A stretch of 64,000 nt of DNA from Echinococcus granulosus (Eukaryota; Platyhelminthes; Cestoda; Cyclophyllidea; Taeniidae), in the NCBI RefSeq assembly GCF_000524195.1, contig NW_020170415.1:610116-674115 (forward strand). Reading direction: 5' to 3'. The translations under genes were made by a program, and so were the position numbers. The notes beneath the pieces are model-generated. The model was not told where the DNA came from. It saw only the letters and a list, made by a program, of their open reading frames with translations, and ran no database searches. Positions 46,416 to 60,010 of this stretch are shown here, piece by piece. Numbering within the stretch: position 1 is the first letter of the stretch; the number at the start of each line of letters is the position of its first letter.

Positions 46416-49400
46416 TATGTTGGTGGCAGGAGTGATGCAGACCCTAAAGGACAATAATCCTTATTTCTATTCCTGACTACTAAATTTTGAAACAATGGAG
46501 TTAGAGTATATCCCGCAAACGGGAGTTTCCGTCGTAACGCCTAATAGAAAGTTTTAAAATGTCGTCTACCTCCGGCAAATACTCTAGTCTCCTGGTCTGC
46601 AGGAATGCTCTCTACAATTGAATCGACACTTGTAGTGGCTATAAATATAAGGGAGTACAGACATCGCGATTAAGCGCGTTCACGGTACGTCTCCTCCCTG
46701 GGGGCCGATGAAGACCGATCCGTAACGAGGGTGGTGGTTACTGACGCCCTCCCATTTAAAAGGTGCACTCAATCAAAAATGTATTATAGTTTGGGCAAAG
46801 TGGGTCCCCATGCAGGTAAACTAACCTTCTTTACAATAATTGTATTTAATTTTTATGTTGAAGTGTTTTTCTGTCACTAAATTTTTAACCTTTAGAGCAG
46901 AAATGAGGCGTATCTATATGCCACTGAACTTCAGAGGAACCTTAGATGAATACTTATGATCGCTTTCGAAGCACTCGTCAGCGACTTTTTTCGGAAGGCG
47001 ATCAAAAGCTCCTGTAATACCATGAAAACATGTCAAAAACTTGCGCGGTCGTAACTAGGACCTGAGAGCAAGCTCGACCAACACAGCGCACACACCTTAC
47101 AGCCATAAAATGCATCAAAAGGAGTCAGTACTTCTTGACACACCGGCACACACTTTATAGATGCTCCTACCCCGTGGCAGCCTGTCTTAGTTACCACAAA
47201 TCCTGAAAAGGTAGAACATGAAATAAACCTTTAACGAATCGCCGATCAGTCTGTTCGAGTGTGGTGTGAATTTTATGTGGCCTAAGGACAACTGTAATTG
47301 GTGCCTACTTGTGCGCGCGTACACACAAACTGGAACCCCAAAATACCTACACAAAATATTAGCGGGCAGACAAGCAGCGAAATCGTGACCCAGTGACCCC
47401 TGCCTTCAACAGAGAACCGGTGGTATATACCTCTGACCGGAGGGAGATCGATTGTAGATCCAGCTGCGAGTCAAGGTGACAAGGGTAGTACAATCTGCAC
47501 GATGGAGGTTTCCTTTTCCATTTCTATCAGATGTGTCGAATAACGGCAATGTGAAGGCTATAGCATTAAGATCCATTTGTACCCTTAAAACGTTCATTAA
47601 GAAAATCTAACTACATATTTGGAAAATAGTATATTTAAGGCTTAAAAATACTAGTACTTTTTTAATAGGTTATGAGCTTGGCAAACTTTGTGTGTAAGTT
47701 GTTCAATTGCTGGGATGCTTTATCTATAAATTTTAAAATTATGGGGAATTTTTAAAGTAATCCCCTAATTTAACTGTTTTATTTCAGAAAATTCGGGCAC
47801 AAATCTAAGACCATTTAAATCAAACAAATTAAGGAGCAAAGTAAAGTAAAATAATTTTGATTTATCCGAGTTAATACCCAAGTTAAGCAAATGCAAATTG
47901 CCACGAACTAGTTTTCTTTCTTCTTGCTTGTGCAGTCACCAGATTAGTCCCTTGGATGGAACTTACTGAGGTTGAAAAGGAGGGTTAACAGTACAGCTAA
48001 TTCGATGAATGCATATTCTAGTCGTTTTTTGCATGTGGGAGTGGGTGGAACTCGGTATTACATCACTTAGTGACATGATTAATAACGTAAGATCAAAACA
48101 AAAGGCAATTACGGGAGATATATAAGTCACGAAATTGCATAGTTTTAAGGAAAGCGATAAACCCACTGTAGTTTTTAAATTATGTTCCCAAATGGGTTTA
48201 AATAAATGCGTTTATTTTTCCCTATATGATCTTTATGCAAATAAATTAACCTTGTTATACAATGCTTGGTCGTCAAAACGGCAATCACTGCTCACGTTTC
48301 AAATATAACTAGCTACTTAATTAAACCAGTAGCATTAAACCCGATGATTCAGCGAGTCCTACCATGCCAATAAGGAACAGATTTATAATTAACGCAAAGG
48401 AGGTGTGAGAGGTCGAAAGAGTAACCACGGGGTCTACTGTGTCAAAGAGAAGCACAATCTACAAAGAATAAGGAAAAACTCATCCCACATTCCCCCTCAT
48501 TTGAATGTTGCCTCTGACGCTTCCTCTGGTCACTCTTCTGCTTTAACTACCATATTGTATCTGGTGCTGCAAAAGTGGCCTTAGAGTGAGGAATAATAGT
48601 TAGTAAATTTCCGCTACGACAATTCCGTTGCATCCAGATTTGCAATGTGAGAGAAGGTTCACTGGTTTGCCACCACTTAAGCATGACTATGCTCCCCAAT
48701 AAGTGCATCTCATTTGTCATTCGTTATTGGTAAAGACATTCCTCCAAAAGCAAAGCAGCTTTAGGTAGCTAATATGCCACACCTGTTTGGTATTCTTCAT
48801 TCGTTTTTCAATGTTGCTAAGCGGTTTATCCTGATCTCGTTTAGCTACAAGAGGCATGGAGGACTCACCACTTGTTCAACTTCCTAAAAAACCTTTATAC
48901 AAGCACCTCAGGCATCAGCTTGACCAATTCCTTGAGTTTTTAATCTCTCTTTCGATTATCTTTTATGTTATCTTCTTGCAGAGAGTTAGAGTGGTTTGAT
49001 TGCCAGAAGTAATCGCGGCTTCGATAACTTTCCTACTGCGAGTTCCCACACTAGATGCCCTCTTTCTACCATATTAAGGTTTGGCAGCTACTCAAAGAGA
49101 TGGTTGCCCTCCTGGACAGGTTCAGTCTGCCCCTGACATCAATGTAGGACTCTAAGTCTTCACAAATGAAGGGAAGGTATGGGAGGCTACAGACGCGGCA
49201 TTCAGACCTCGTCGCCAAGATAGGAAGTAAAAATTCCAAACACCGAAGTGCCTGTGAGGTTTTAACCCGTTTAAACAAATATCAAACAACTGCACAAAGT
49301 ATGAGTAGATCTTCTGACACATGGAACATGGACCAATAGACTGACAAATTACTAATTTAAGGAACCAAACACCATTTGTTATTTTTTTTAAATTGTAAAA

Positions 49401-52400
49401 TTAGATTACTATCAGAATATACAGTTTAGATTAGGTGACTTTGGTAGAATTTATCCTTGAGCAACTAGAAAAGATTCTTTGACAAATGCCAGTCCATGCT
49501 CCTTCAATAAGACTTGAAGGCTATTCCTGTGCTACTTCAGTTAGACAGTAGGCTGTTGAGCAATAAACGCTAGTACTACATTAGCGTAATTAAGAGAGGT
49601 TCGGTACTTGCTGCTTGCTTTCAGTTAAAAGGAGATATTGCATAAAATCGCCCTTGCATTGGCCAGATGCTTAAAGACCATTAGAATTTTCTGAACCTGA
49701 ATTAATTGGAATCGCTTTATTCAATAAAGACAAACTTAGCAGCTTAACTTTACGTTCCAGGCATCACATCTCAAATTTAAAAGGCGGAGGCCATGCAGGT
49801 ACTAGGCTACTCGACGACGCTTGGAAGGGGTTCGTCTACCCGCTGGCAGGACTGTATTTATCCTCCTCGCCGGTGAAGCTTATCTAAGAGAAATGTGAGG
49901 CGAGTTTAAAAAATGAGCGCAATTTGGACAAGTTGTATTGGTGAGGTTCCCCATCGCATTGGTTCATTATAGTCTAGAACTGCATAGTATATCTTCCTGA
50001 TTTTCAAGTCTTACATACCTATCAAATAGTTGGTTTTAGAAAACTCCAAAAAGTACCCTTGCAAACGCACTCGAGGCAAATCCGTGGCACTGCGTTCATC
50101 AAATTAAATGTTCCCATCTATGGTTGTTTAGGAGAGATGGCTATTAATGAGGGCTTGGAGTGGCGCCGAACAAAAATGATACTTTTTAAAAAATTTCCAC
50201 TTATCAAGTGCACAATAGTATGCAATCTAGCAATGCTGCCTCCATCAGAGTCAACTGAAATTATGCCATTCTCAAATCAGTGTTGCTGATTTACCCAGAA
50301 GTGTGACAAGTGAGTAGAAAATAACGCTATGATAAAAATGCAGGTTTTGGGGATAAGACTGTCTTGAAGAGGTAACGAGGCACGCTAATCTGGAATGCAA
50401 GCACAGATTCAACGTCGGAGTGTTTCAAGGCATGAAGGCTCTTGAGGCTGCGTAATATAATAAGGGTTTGGGCCAATGTTAGTTTTCAACATAAATTCTT
50501 TTCATTTTTGAATTTGGAGTTTCAAGTTTCCGGTCTTTGCTATGGCAGCTACGTCTTCATTTACATGGCTGTCAATCGTAAAATGGAAAAAAAGACGATG
50601 GACGATTTCTGAATAGCCCGCCCTCCAGGTGAACACTATAGCATGGATATCTCGAATCCGATCGGTTTAACACGAACAGTGTCTTCGAGACACAGCGGAG
50701 ATGGAGAGTATTATGCCTCTCGATTACAGTATAAGGCCTTATGTCGCCATCTACTTTGTAAGTAGTACTCTGAGGGGCATCGCCAAATCTCCAAAATCAT
50801 GTTCTGCAATGGCAATTGGTTCTTATGCGTAGTTTGACAGCTTTAATAGCCTTTAACTTATGCCTCCTTGCAGATTCAGACCTTCAATCTATGATGCTGA
50901 TTTGATGCACTTTAAGATTGGTTTGACAACTGGCAACTTTGACCTTGACACCTAATTCCATTAGTTTTCGCCACCCAAGTCAACACTTCTCAAAAAACTA
51001 TGCCACTTTAATTCTTCCATAGGATGGCTTATTTTCTTCTACTCTCCTTATAATGAATTCGGTGTTTATAGTGTCTCAATTGTTGGGCATTTTGTTCATC
51101 TACTGAATTACATAATAAATCTATTAATTCAGACAGCTTTAAATGTGAGTGAAGAGCACTAAAATTCCAAAAAAATAGATAAATTATAGGTTTGAGGGGT
51201 CTTTGCTGATGACTTTGCAATTGCTACAGGTGACAAACACCGTAAACCTGGACCTCCGCGGTTTGGGGATTGACTTGTTGCCTAGTAGACCACACAGCCA
51301 TGATCAGTGCGTACCTGGTGCTACCATAACACTGGGAATGTCACGCAAAGTGATCCAGAGCAAAAAGTAGACGTATTTGTAGTTTTTAGACAAATACAAA
51401 GGCTGTTTTGGCTTTAAGCCAATGAGTTTTGAGCAAGCCTACTTCCTAGTCGGTTGGCTGTAATTATAAGCATTTCCTCCAAAGTGATAATTGCAGCCAA
51501 CATGTTAGAACACTTTTTCACAATTATCTCTGCCCATTTTTAATGAATCGTACCTTTAAAAAAACAGGAAACACGATAGGATGCCTATTTGGGGATATGT
51601 AACATGGTTGATCAAAGTATACGTTCTCAACATGGGAATATTAAAATCTAACTTAAGTTAAAAAGAGGCGAATTGTTTTAATCGCCTTTGTCGTCCCCTT
51701 CGCTGGGAACTGATAATGTTTGATCTGAGAACATTTTTTGTGAGGTCGTGACCCTTAGGGGCAACCCGTTAGTGCTTACGTGGTATTCTGTCATTCTCTA
51801 AAGCTCAAACACTTTCAGCAAGATTTAGTTCATTCTGATCTCATGGACAACCCAATATGTACGTTCGAAATTGGAAACCTACTGGCAGCCTTTTGAATTG
51901 CTTGTTGCGTCCAAATAGTCAACCACCCAACCTGCAGTCCTCGTCCAACTTGGCGTGGGTTAGATGCAAACTCCACTTTTAAAATAGGCTGCACCTTCAG
52001 AAGATTTGGCAACAGCTTCCAGTCCGTCTTTTGTTGTGGTCCCCACTTTCCTATTCTACTCCGTAGGCGGACCTCCAATGCCAAGAAAGAGGAGAGAACA
52101 TGAAGGATGAGGTTAATGAAACCACTCCCTTACACATCTTATCTCATCAGGTCACACCATTATGTTACATCTTATCTCGTCCTCAAACAAGAATCATCCC
52201 ATGGAGCAGCAGACATTTCCCAGCTGCAAATGCTTCTAAACCTTCGACAAGACATTGGCATTCATGGCAAACATTTGTGCGTGCGATGCACAACACCCAA
52301 ACAAAACTGTCCGACTGTCCGTTTCAGAAGTCTGCAGTGAGGTGGTGAGTGGACTGCTCGTTCACCCAACTCTTGCTCCATTGCAGCAATGCAAAAACCA

Positions 52401-53371
52401 TTCCCTTTCACAAGTCAGTCATCAGGCAATATCCACTGGCGCGTTTTTATGAAGTGGAAGAGTTGAAGGGCAGCAAATCGAGTCTGTGAAGTTTACTGTA
52501 ATCGTTTATTAACGCAAGCGGCAGGCATTTGCCTGGTAGCTCCATCATTTGCCCAGTTGATGCCGTTGTCAAGGCACTGCGCTCAACATTACCCACTCAA
52601 AGTAGCCCATCAATTCTTCATGCTCGCGAATGAAGTGGCAACATGATGTACCCACCCTCGAGTGATCCATCATTAGTCTTAATTTTGTTGAAACATTTTT
52701 GGACGGTGCATTCTGCAACCGTTCACCGTATTTTCTCCAAGTGTTAAACAATCAGTGTGACGGGGAGCTAGTTCCTGAAGCTCTGGAGTGCATGAGGAGG
52801 ATAGTACAGATAGTCCGAGTTAGTGCCTTATAATGCATGCATGTAAACAATCGCAGGCATTTTACGAGTTCCTGCATGGCAACAGAATTAATTGCTGCAG
52901 GCTACGCCACAATCTGCGTTTACCTTTTGTAGCCTGTGACACTTTATACAACTCCGAGAAGATTGTCAACTGCCCTTTCCATAATACTACGGACTCACCT
53001 AAGGTAGCTGCGACGAATATTACGGCTGTCATGTATAGTGGTATCTAAAAAATACGGTGTTTTGCTGTGAGTGCTGGGTAAACTTGGGTTTACTATTTAG
53101 TCTGCACAAAATTTCGCATTTTGGAGATTTGGGACGGCACTTTTGTGTAAAAAGCCATCATCCTCTTCTGAGCCAAAAAGGGTCTGGATTTTCTGTAGTA
53201 AGCAATTAATTTCTAAGATTTTTCACAAATTCACCTAAATGACTTGGTCTTGGAAAGCAAGAAGAAATTGGGGCAGGTTATTGAATGCCTCTATCTGTTA
53301 GTTAGTTTAGTATGCAGGCAAACAGCTTTAACCTCTACTTAGATCGCGCTAATCAAAATGCTTAAATAATT
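46416..53371. other. Gene-poor intergenic DNA
   Basis: I recognise no gene. It includes a weak repeat fragment listed at 48395-48800. A GC-richer patch at about 51830-52450 carries overlapping short frames on both strands without a recognisable product. Confidence 0.35.
48395..48800 (-). repeat. Degenerate fragment of the TRIM-like family
   Basis: Blocks in element order on the plus strand are GTCGAAAGAGTAACC, GAAGCACAATCTACAAAG, CCTCATTTGAATGTTGCCTCTGACGCTTCCTCTGGTCACTC and TATCTGGTGCTGCAAAAG. They match the LTR and internal junction of the full copies, with heavy decay. Boundaries are approximate. Confidence 0.4.
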
Positions 53372-54445
53372 GCAATGATCCGAAACTTCTGCGGAGACGA
53401 AAGAAGATAGAACTCTGGTACAGAATAAGTAGGATCGATGTACAGGAGGGATGGGAAAGGCGGCTACCGATGCGGACAGGGGGCCAGGCCACGCAGCTGA
53501 AGCACAATGGCGAATATCTTAAGTACCCGCGTAACCTAAGCGAAGTGTTTAACAAACAGCCAAAGTATTACATAACTCCAGTTTACTTTTGAGCATTGTC
53601 TGCGGCGCTTTCCTTGGTCAACCCCTAGCGTCGTCCATCCCAATGTGGTCGGTGCTGTACGAAAATACCCAACAGCAAACCGAAGTAATCGTCCAATTTA
53701 GGTGTAATGGAGAAGATATTTGACCTCATCATTACTGATTTCTCTCGGCGTATTCACTAAATTTGAACTTTCACCCCGTTTGGGACCTGCATTAGGAAAG
53801 GTGGAATGCGGAGGCCTTCACGTATGTCCAGTGCTAGCCGTAAGAATGCTGGCCCAAAAGCTGAGTCATATAATGGAGGATGGGGCTTAAAATAGTTTCC
53901 TGGAGGTAAAGCTTCCCTTCTGTTCCTCCTCGCTACTTTGTATTCACTTCTGTCATGCCCGCATTCTATCTGGGTGGTAGAGGCGGAAGCGGTGTCACGA
54001 ATTCACTCCATTGTCATCTTCATACGGATTCCGTAAAATGCTCCGTAAGGAATACTTCTAGATAATTCAAGGACACGACTAGTGTCCCTTCAATTGTTAA
54101 TAGCATTCCTGTAGAACACGGAATTAGGGACGTCGTTTTTGACCCTGCCCTTAGTGGTCGTTAGAGATCATTCCATCTGCATAAAATGCCTTTCTTCCAT
54201 TGCGTTAAGTTTTAGCAATCAGAAAATGTCGATGTCGGGTTCGCTTTTCACTGCCACCAATGCAGGGTTTCGAAACTCTCCTACAGACAAGAGAAGACGT
54301 AATACTTGAAAAGAGTACGTGTTATCGACATTCGGAAAGACTGAGGGCCTATCGGCACGGCTTAAAGACCATACCGCCAGGCGGAATTACAGTGGTTGAG
54401 CTTCTCAGTGCTGCGCAATCAAAACGGTGAATTTAAAAAATATTT
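53372..54445 (-). mobile_element. TRIM-like LTR element, near full length
   Basis: On the plus strand, the left (3') LTR is at about 53372-53562 (GAAACTTCTGCGGAGACGAAAGAAGA to AACAAACAGCCA). The internal region includes TTTGAGCATTGTCTGCGGCGCTTTCCTTGGTCAA, CCAATGTGGTCGGTGCTGTA and AGCTGAGTCATATAATGGAGGA. The primer-site block is CACTGCCACCAA at 54249-54260, and the right (5') LTR begins TGCAGGG at 54261. The total is about 1.07 kb with no coding capacity. Confidence 0.68.
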
Positions 54446-57400
54446 CGAGCATTTCCTAACGATCTCATTACGGGTTGTGTAATTGTGACCATTTTTAAGG
54501 CAATCGCAATCAATAGACGTCATGTTGTTGATGTTTTAGTGACACAACACTTTTCAATAACAACAAAAACCAAACAAAGTAATGTCACCAGTCGGGTAAG
54601 TACTAAATCTTCTCAAACACTCTTACCAATGGAAATCAGTGTTCCTTATTTATTTAAACAGATTGAGTGACTGTACCAACAAATTTTATTTATTGAGAAG
54701 ATGAGTAACTTTGTAAAACATTTGTAGCTATAAATTGCGATTAACCGCTGTGGCGAATCTGCCATTTGTTTTTAAATTCGCCTCCGGTCAAACCTCAGAC
54801 TTCGTTAAAGAGAAAATAAACCCGTAGATGGGTCTGTGACCAAATTTGTTTATTTGGAATTCAAAATTAACACCTTTTTCCGGTTGAGCGGTTTATAGTA
54901 GTTAGCATTCTATCTTTTAAAACTAGCAGGTAATTGTAGCTTTAGGGTAAGTTATAAAAGAAAAACTAAAATTGACTTATGTTTATTTAGCCATGCAGGT
55001 TCTTGACCTCCGGTCCAGGCCCGCAGCCTTCCAGCCCCGCTGAACGTTAATTAGGAACCATTCTTAAAGTAAACAAAAGCACATATTTAGTCAGACGTTT
55101 GCCAAACTAAAATACCCCAGGAGAAAGATTCCCACGTTGAATAGCTAAATTTGCAGCGACTCACTACAGAAGTTTTCAAAAATCTCCAATGCTGCTCATA
55201 TGACCTGAGATGACCTAGGATCCGCTTTTGACGAGTCAAAACCCATTTCAGCATAAATATCATGCTTTGAGAATGGGGTTTCCCCAGTTCTCATGTTGCC
55301 TTCAGGTAAATGACTCTGCAAAGTGATTAGGGAATTAGTATTGTGGGGGAAAACATCGTACATATTTAGCCACTACTCCCCAAGTGACTGCTTCCCTGGG
55401 CACCAATTCAACAGCATGGGGCACAGTGACGATAACTGCAATTTTCATCCATCCTTGCTAGGAATTACATCTCGTAGAACAGCTTGTCACGACCAAATCG
55501 GAAGGGCGATCAACAGCAAAGGCGCCTAAAAGGATATTTATTTATGCCCATATTTAAACATGTCGCTTTTGCCACTATCTTAGCGGCGTGACGTTCTATA
55601 CAAACTCTTAGTCCCACAGCGCAGTAGTGCTTTATTATGGCTTCAGGAATGACTCGAGGCGCTACAACACACAAGGAGCAATGAATTTACTTATTTTATG
55701 GCAAAATCTCAAAATATAACCCAATATCTTTGAAAGTCGAAATCTCTACCACAAACTTTAATAAATGGCGACCAACAATTTCAATAAAACATCTTCAGGG
55801 TGGGCTTCTGTGGATTAAAATATAGGAGGAAGTTAACTTGGAAGCAACTATATAAATAACATGCCGGCCTTGAGCCATTCAGTTAATTTATCTCATCTCT
55901 TGCTTACCTTGGCAATCAGACTTAAATGGCCCACCCAAATTTGGTGAAATTCGTTTTAGATACCTTACAAAAGAACAAAGGTGGTCACTACTAGTCATTT
56001 GAATCACTTACGCCTTACCTTAGTTGCTGCTATGGCGGTGGCTAGACGGAATTTAGGCTAAACAGTCAACAGACTTACATCCCATGGCCTGTTTTAGGAA
56101 TTGCAGAAAGTCGTACTGTAGGCAGTTATTTGCACGAAAAATCATAGATTATGCACTGTGTTACGACCAAAACGGTGTATTTCATGCCGCTGCCTAGGAA
56201 GTAGCTTTTTTTTCACCTAAGATGGGGTGAAATATGCACACCCCGGAGTGGAATAGCCGACCGCCGACCGCGATTTAAAGCGGTGAACCAAAGCTTTGCC
56301 TAGGTACAATAGTTTTCTTTGCATTTTGCCTTCTCGCGTCATAAGGTAGAACCAAAATTAAAGCCTTAGATGGCAAAATGTTTAGCTAATTTTTAAGGGT
56401 TGACTTATTAATAATGCCTTGACTGATTAGTATGGAAGGGAGTGAGGAGGAGGACTTTCCCTTCGAATAACTTAAGGTAAAATTTAAAAAAAATAGGCCT
56501 GAGGCTTGCTCATCTTTAAATCCAGTCAAGTAATGTCTTCCTATCCATTTTTTCGGAAAATTGGTTCTTCTAGAATTGCCCCTTTGGACCAGTGATGACT
56601 TCAATTCCATCATTAGGAAGTAAGACGACAGCCGATGATTCGTATTTGGCTTGAAAGGTTGAGAAAATTAAAATGATGACTAACGCCGTTTTTCACCTTG
56701 TTTGACTAAATGACTGTTGCTAATTACCATTTACTCCAAGATTTTCGTTAAATTTAAATATCCTTGGAGAGTGAAATTTACATTTACATATTTTTAAATT
56801 TACAGGAAAATCTGTAACTTAAAAATGACGTAAGTATCTTGTTTAGCCCTTTTTGCATCAGAATACCAGAATTGTTCATAAAGGAATTAAAAAGGCGCAA
56901 TTATTCCTTAAGTGAGTTGAGGGAAAAATAGGTATTTATAGGTAGAAAATGAAGCGGCAAATTGTCCCATCCTGACTGGCGAGTCGACCGTCCCGATATG
57001 GTGGACAATTCGCCTGTACAATAGACGTCATGAATATCTCCAAAAACTAGAAGCGATTCAGGCTGAATTACTGCAAAGAGGAGTTTATGTAAACACCTTT
57101 TACTAATAACGTGATAATTATTTAGCAAATACGTGATATGATTTGGCTAAGTGAAATGCACAATTTAAGGCCATTGCAAAAGTTGATAAAAAGGCAGCAT
57201 GTAAAGCTTAAAGCAAAATATAACGCAACAGTTGTCAAATAAAACATTCAAAAAGTTCATTTTATATGAGCATTATGTAGACATTTAAAATATGACTAGG
57301 AGGTAAAGTAGACAATCCTTATTAGTCAACCGTGCAGTCTCTTCAACGGGTAACGTAAATTAGCAAAGAGGATTAAAAATGCATTAGAATACCTAGTTTT

Positions 57401-58209
57401 GTCTGGTCATCGCTGTCATTTCGGCAAAAGACGTAACAGGGGTAACATTTTCACCTCCTTTACAAAATTTATAGCGAAATCAGAAATACAAGACAAAATA
57501 GCCTTATATATTTTCAAAAGAAGATCACTAATCGGCTGCGAAAGTTCTTACACATTTTGACTTGATGGTGTTGAAGTATTCAACTTGGCTGTACCGCAGA
57601 CAGAGGAAGACAGGCGGGTTAGAAGTACAAAAAAACACTTAAAAATGACTTGTTTTAAGGGTATTTCTAGAATGTTGTTCAATCCATTTTAATGTTGCTT
57701 TGGAGGATGGCAACTTGTTTTTATTCACCACACATAAAATTAATTAATTAGATGCAGTGGTGAAGCTCGCTGTGACAGAGGTAAAAAAGATTCATTGCGA
57801 TGAAATGAAAAAGGTGGAGAATGACAAATGACTAATGCCGACAGCCATGAATGCAGTTGCATTTTGAATACGCAGAATATGAGGTGCTTTATGTTCGGTT
57901 AGTTACGGTGAACACTACATGAAATTGAAGTAGAAGCATTTGCTTGCCAAATAAAGCCAAAATTGCTTTGCGCTTCGAGCATTCGGTGTGTTATTACCGA
58001 GTTGACGGCACTTGTCAGTCTTGACAGCTTAACGTTATTTCAAGGAAAGACAACTAAGTATGTTCATTTCGAGGTTTGATGAAATATCATAAGTAGAACC
58101 AGTTTGATGAACGTTATTAAGCTTAAATATGTGCCATTTAGACAGTAAAAGAACTTCACTTTGACTTACTATCAGCAGGGTGTAATTTGGAAACATTGTA
58201 TTTGTTATA
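54446..58209. other. Intergenic between repeats
   Basis: AT-rich with no gene recognised. One short LTR-end fragment (55575-55675) is listed separately. A GC-rich patch at 55004-55045 (CCTCCGGTCCAGGCCCGCAG) could be another degraded LTR, but the match is too short to call. Confidence 0.35.
55575..55675 (+). repeat. LTR-end fragment of the TRIM-like family
   Basis: ATTATGGCTTCAGGAATGACTCGAGGCGCTACAACA matches the last bases of the LTR, including the GAGGCGCTACA end seen at the other copies. The 5' part of the LTR is not recognisable. Confidence 0.45.
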
Positions 58210-59240
58210 GCAGCCGCAAACTTCGCCGAAGACGAAAGGAGATGTAATGTTGGAGCAAATCGCGTATTATCAACGTAGGGAAGGGATAAGGCGAGAGTAT
58301 TGACATGGATCGGAGGCTATGCTGCCGGACAGAAGTACAATGGCCCTGCCCTTCAGTGCCTTCGAAATTGAAATAAGGTGTTAAACATACAACCAAGGTA
58401 TTACATAGGCCTCCTCCCCTTTTGCTCTTGCCTCTCGGCGCTCTCCTTGGGCAATCTCCTCTGTCGGTCACCGGAACGTATTCAGTGCCATAAGAAAACA
58501 CCCAAGAGCAGATCGCGCCAGTCGTCGTGGGCCTATGCAACTAACTGCAAAGTCACAGAGACCTCTAAACACTTTTATAGAAATTTGACTTTTGTCCCGT
58601 TTCGGATCTACATCTGGAGGGAAAGGGTATGTGCCGGCCAACTCGTACGTCCATTGTTAGCTGCAAGAATACTGGCCTAAAATCTGAGTCATTTAAATAA
58701 GGACGGAATATAAAAGATTTTCACGGTGATCAAGGCTCCTGTCTGTTCCTTCTTGCCACTCTGTTCTCACTTCAGTACCATGCCCCTGTGTATATTTGGG
58801 TTCAACTCAGATAGTAGAGAGGCGGAGGTGAATCGAATGTTGGCTTAATTGACATTGCGATATAGGTAGTGATGGACAGCTCCGTAAAGAACTTCTCCCG
58901 ATTGTTTACAGCCATGGCTGGTGTCGCTTCAGTTGCTAATGACATTCCTTTAGAACACGGGATTGGGGTGCTTGCAGAAAGTGGAGGTCATATTCGACCG
59001 TTTCCTTAGCGGTCATCACAGATCATCTGTTGCGTTAAAGACTAGCATTTAAGAATTGGAATTGGATACTTGACCTTAGGATTGGTGCGGCTTTCGGCTG
59101 CCTCTAATGTAGGGCCTCTCAGTCCAGCAGAAGGACTAGGTATCCCTAACATGCACTAGCAATCAAGCCGTCCAACGGAATTACAAAATCGGTGCGTTAG
59201 GAGCTTGAGAGACCAAAACGCAGTGTTAAAAAAGCATTTA
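58210..59240 (-). mobile_element. TRIM-like LTR element, near full length
   Basis: On the plus strand, the left (3') LTR is at about 58210-58395 (AACTTCGCCGAAGACGAAAGGAGATGTAATGTTGGAG to ATACAACCA). Internal blocks include CTTTTGCTCTTGCCTCTCGGCGCTCTCCTTGGGCAA, CTGAGTCATTTAAATAAGGACGGAA and GCCATGGCTGGTGTCGCTTCA. A diverged primer block (GGCTTTCGGCTGCCTCTAA) comes just before the 5' LTR, which starts TGTAGGGCCTC at 59108. The length is about 1.03 kb. Confidence 0.66.
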
Positions 59241-60010
59241 TTACCTCATTTCACTTCTTCACCTCTCAGTAACATTCCTTATAATGCATTTAAGTTTTTG
59301 TATTGATAGTGTTGGATAAACGAGGTGCATTTGACTGGATATAATGCCTCCAAAAGGGTCAAACAAAAGTGCCCAGAGTAAAGTTTTGATTTGTGACACG
59401 ACAGAGCCTGTAGAGGGCAGTGTTTGGACAACAAAAATAACTATTAAGATAAATTACGTTTTATAGAGCAAAGCATTAGCTGAAGGGAAAAGTGTACCAC
59501 ACTTTTAGATAAACAATTGTTGCCTGCATTAATTGTAAAAAGGTAAACAATAGCCAGAATTCAGTTGTGTTTTCTCTCATTAGCGCCAGCTAAAAATAGA
59601 AGTTTAATTTAGCACCTACGGTTGCTATTTTTGAACTAAGGTACTTTAAAAGGGAATTGCCTACTGTGCTAGAGGGTGAGTTTTTACAGTCCCTCTTAAC
59701 CACTTGGGAACCTTACAACCTTTATAAATGACTTAAGGCTAAAATGCGAAATCCCCCTTAAATACACTACCTCGTTTTAGGCAGGAGAGACATGGAACAC
59801 ATGCTGCCGCCTCGCTATTTGATTTGTTCCCTCCTACTGCAAATTTGGTAAACTTGAATGTTTACGCTTCTTAATGTCAGAGCTTTTGACCACAAGTTCT
59901 GCTATAAATAATGAGCTCTTTGAAAGTCAGCATCATAAAACTAGGCGAAAACCCAATCCGTTTAAGCAAAATCCAGCCCTACCTTTAAATTTCAAGACAT
60001 TGCAATAATT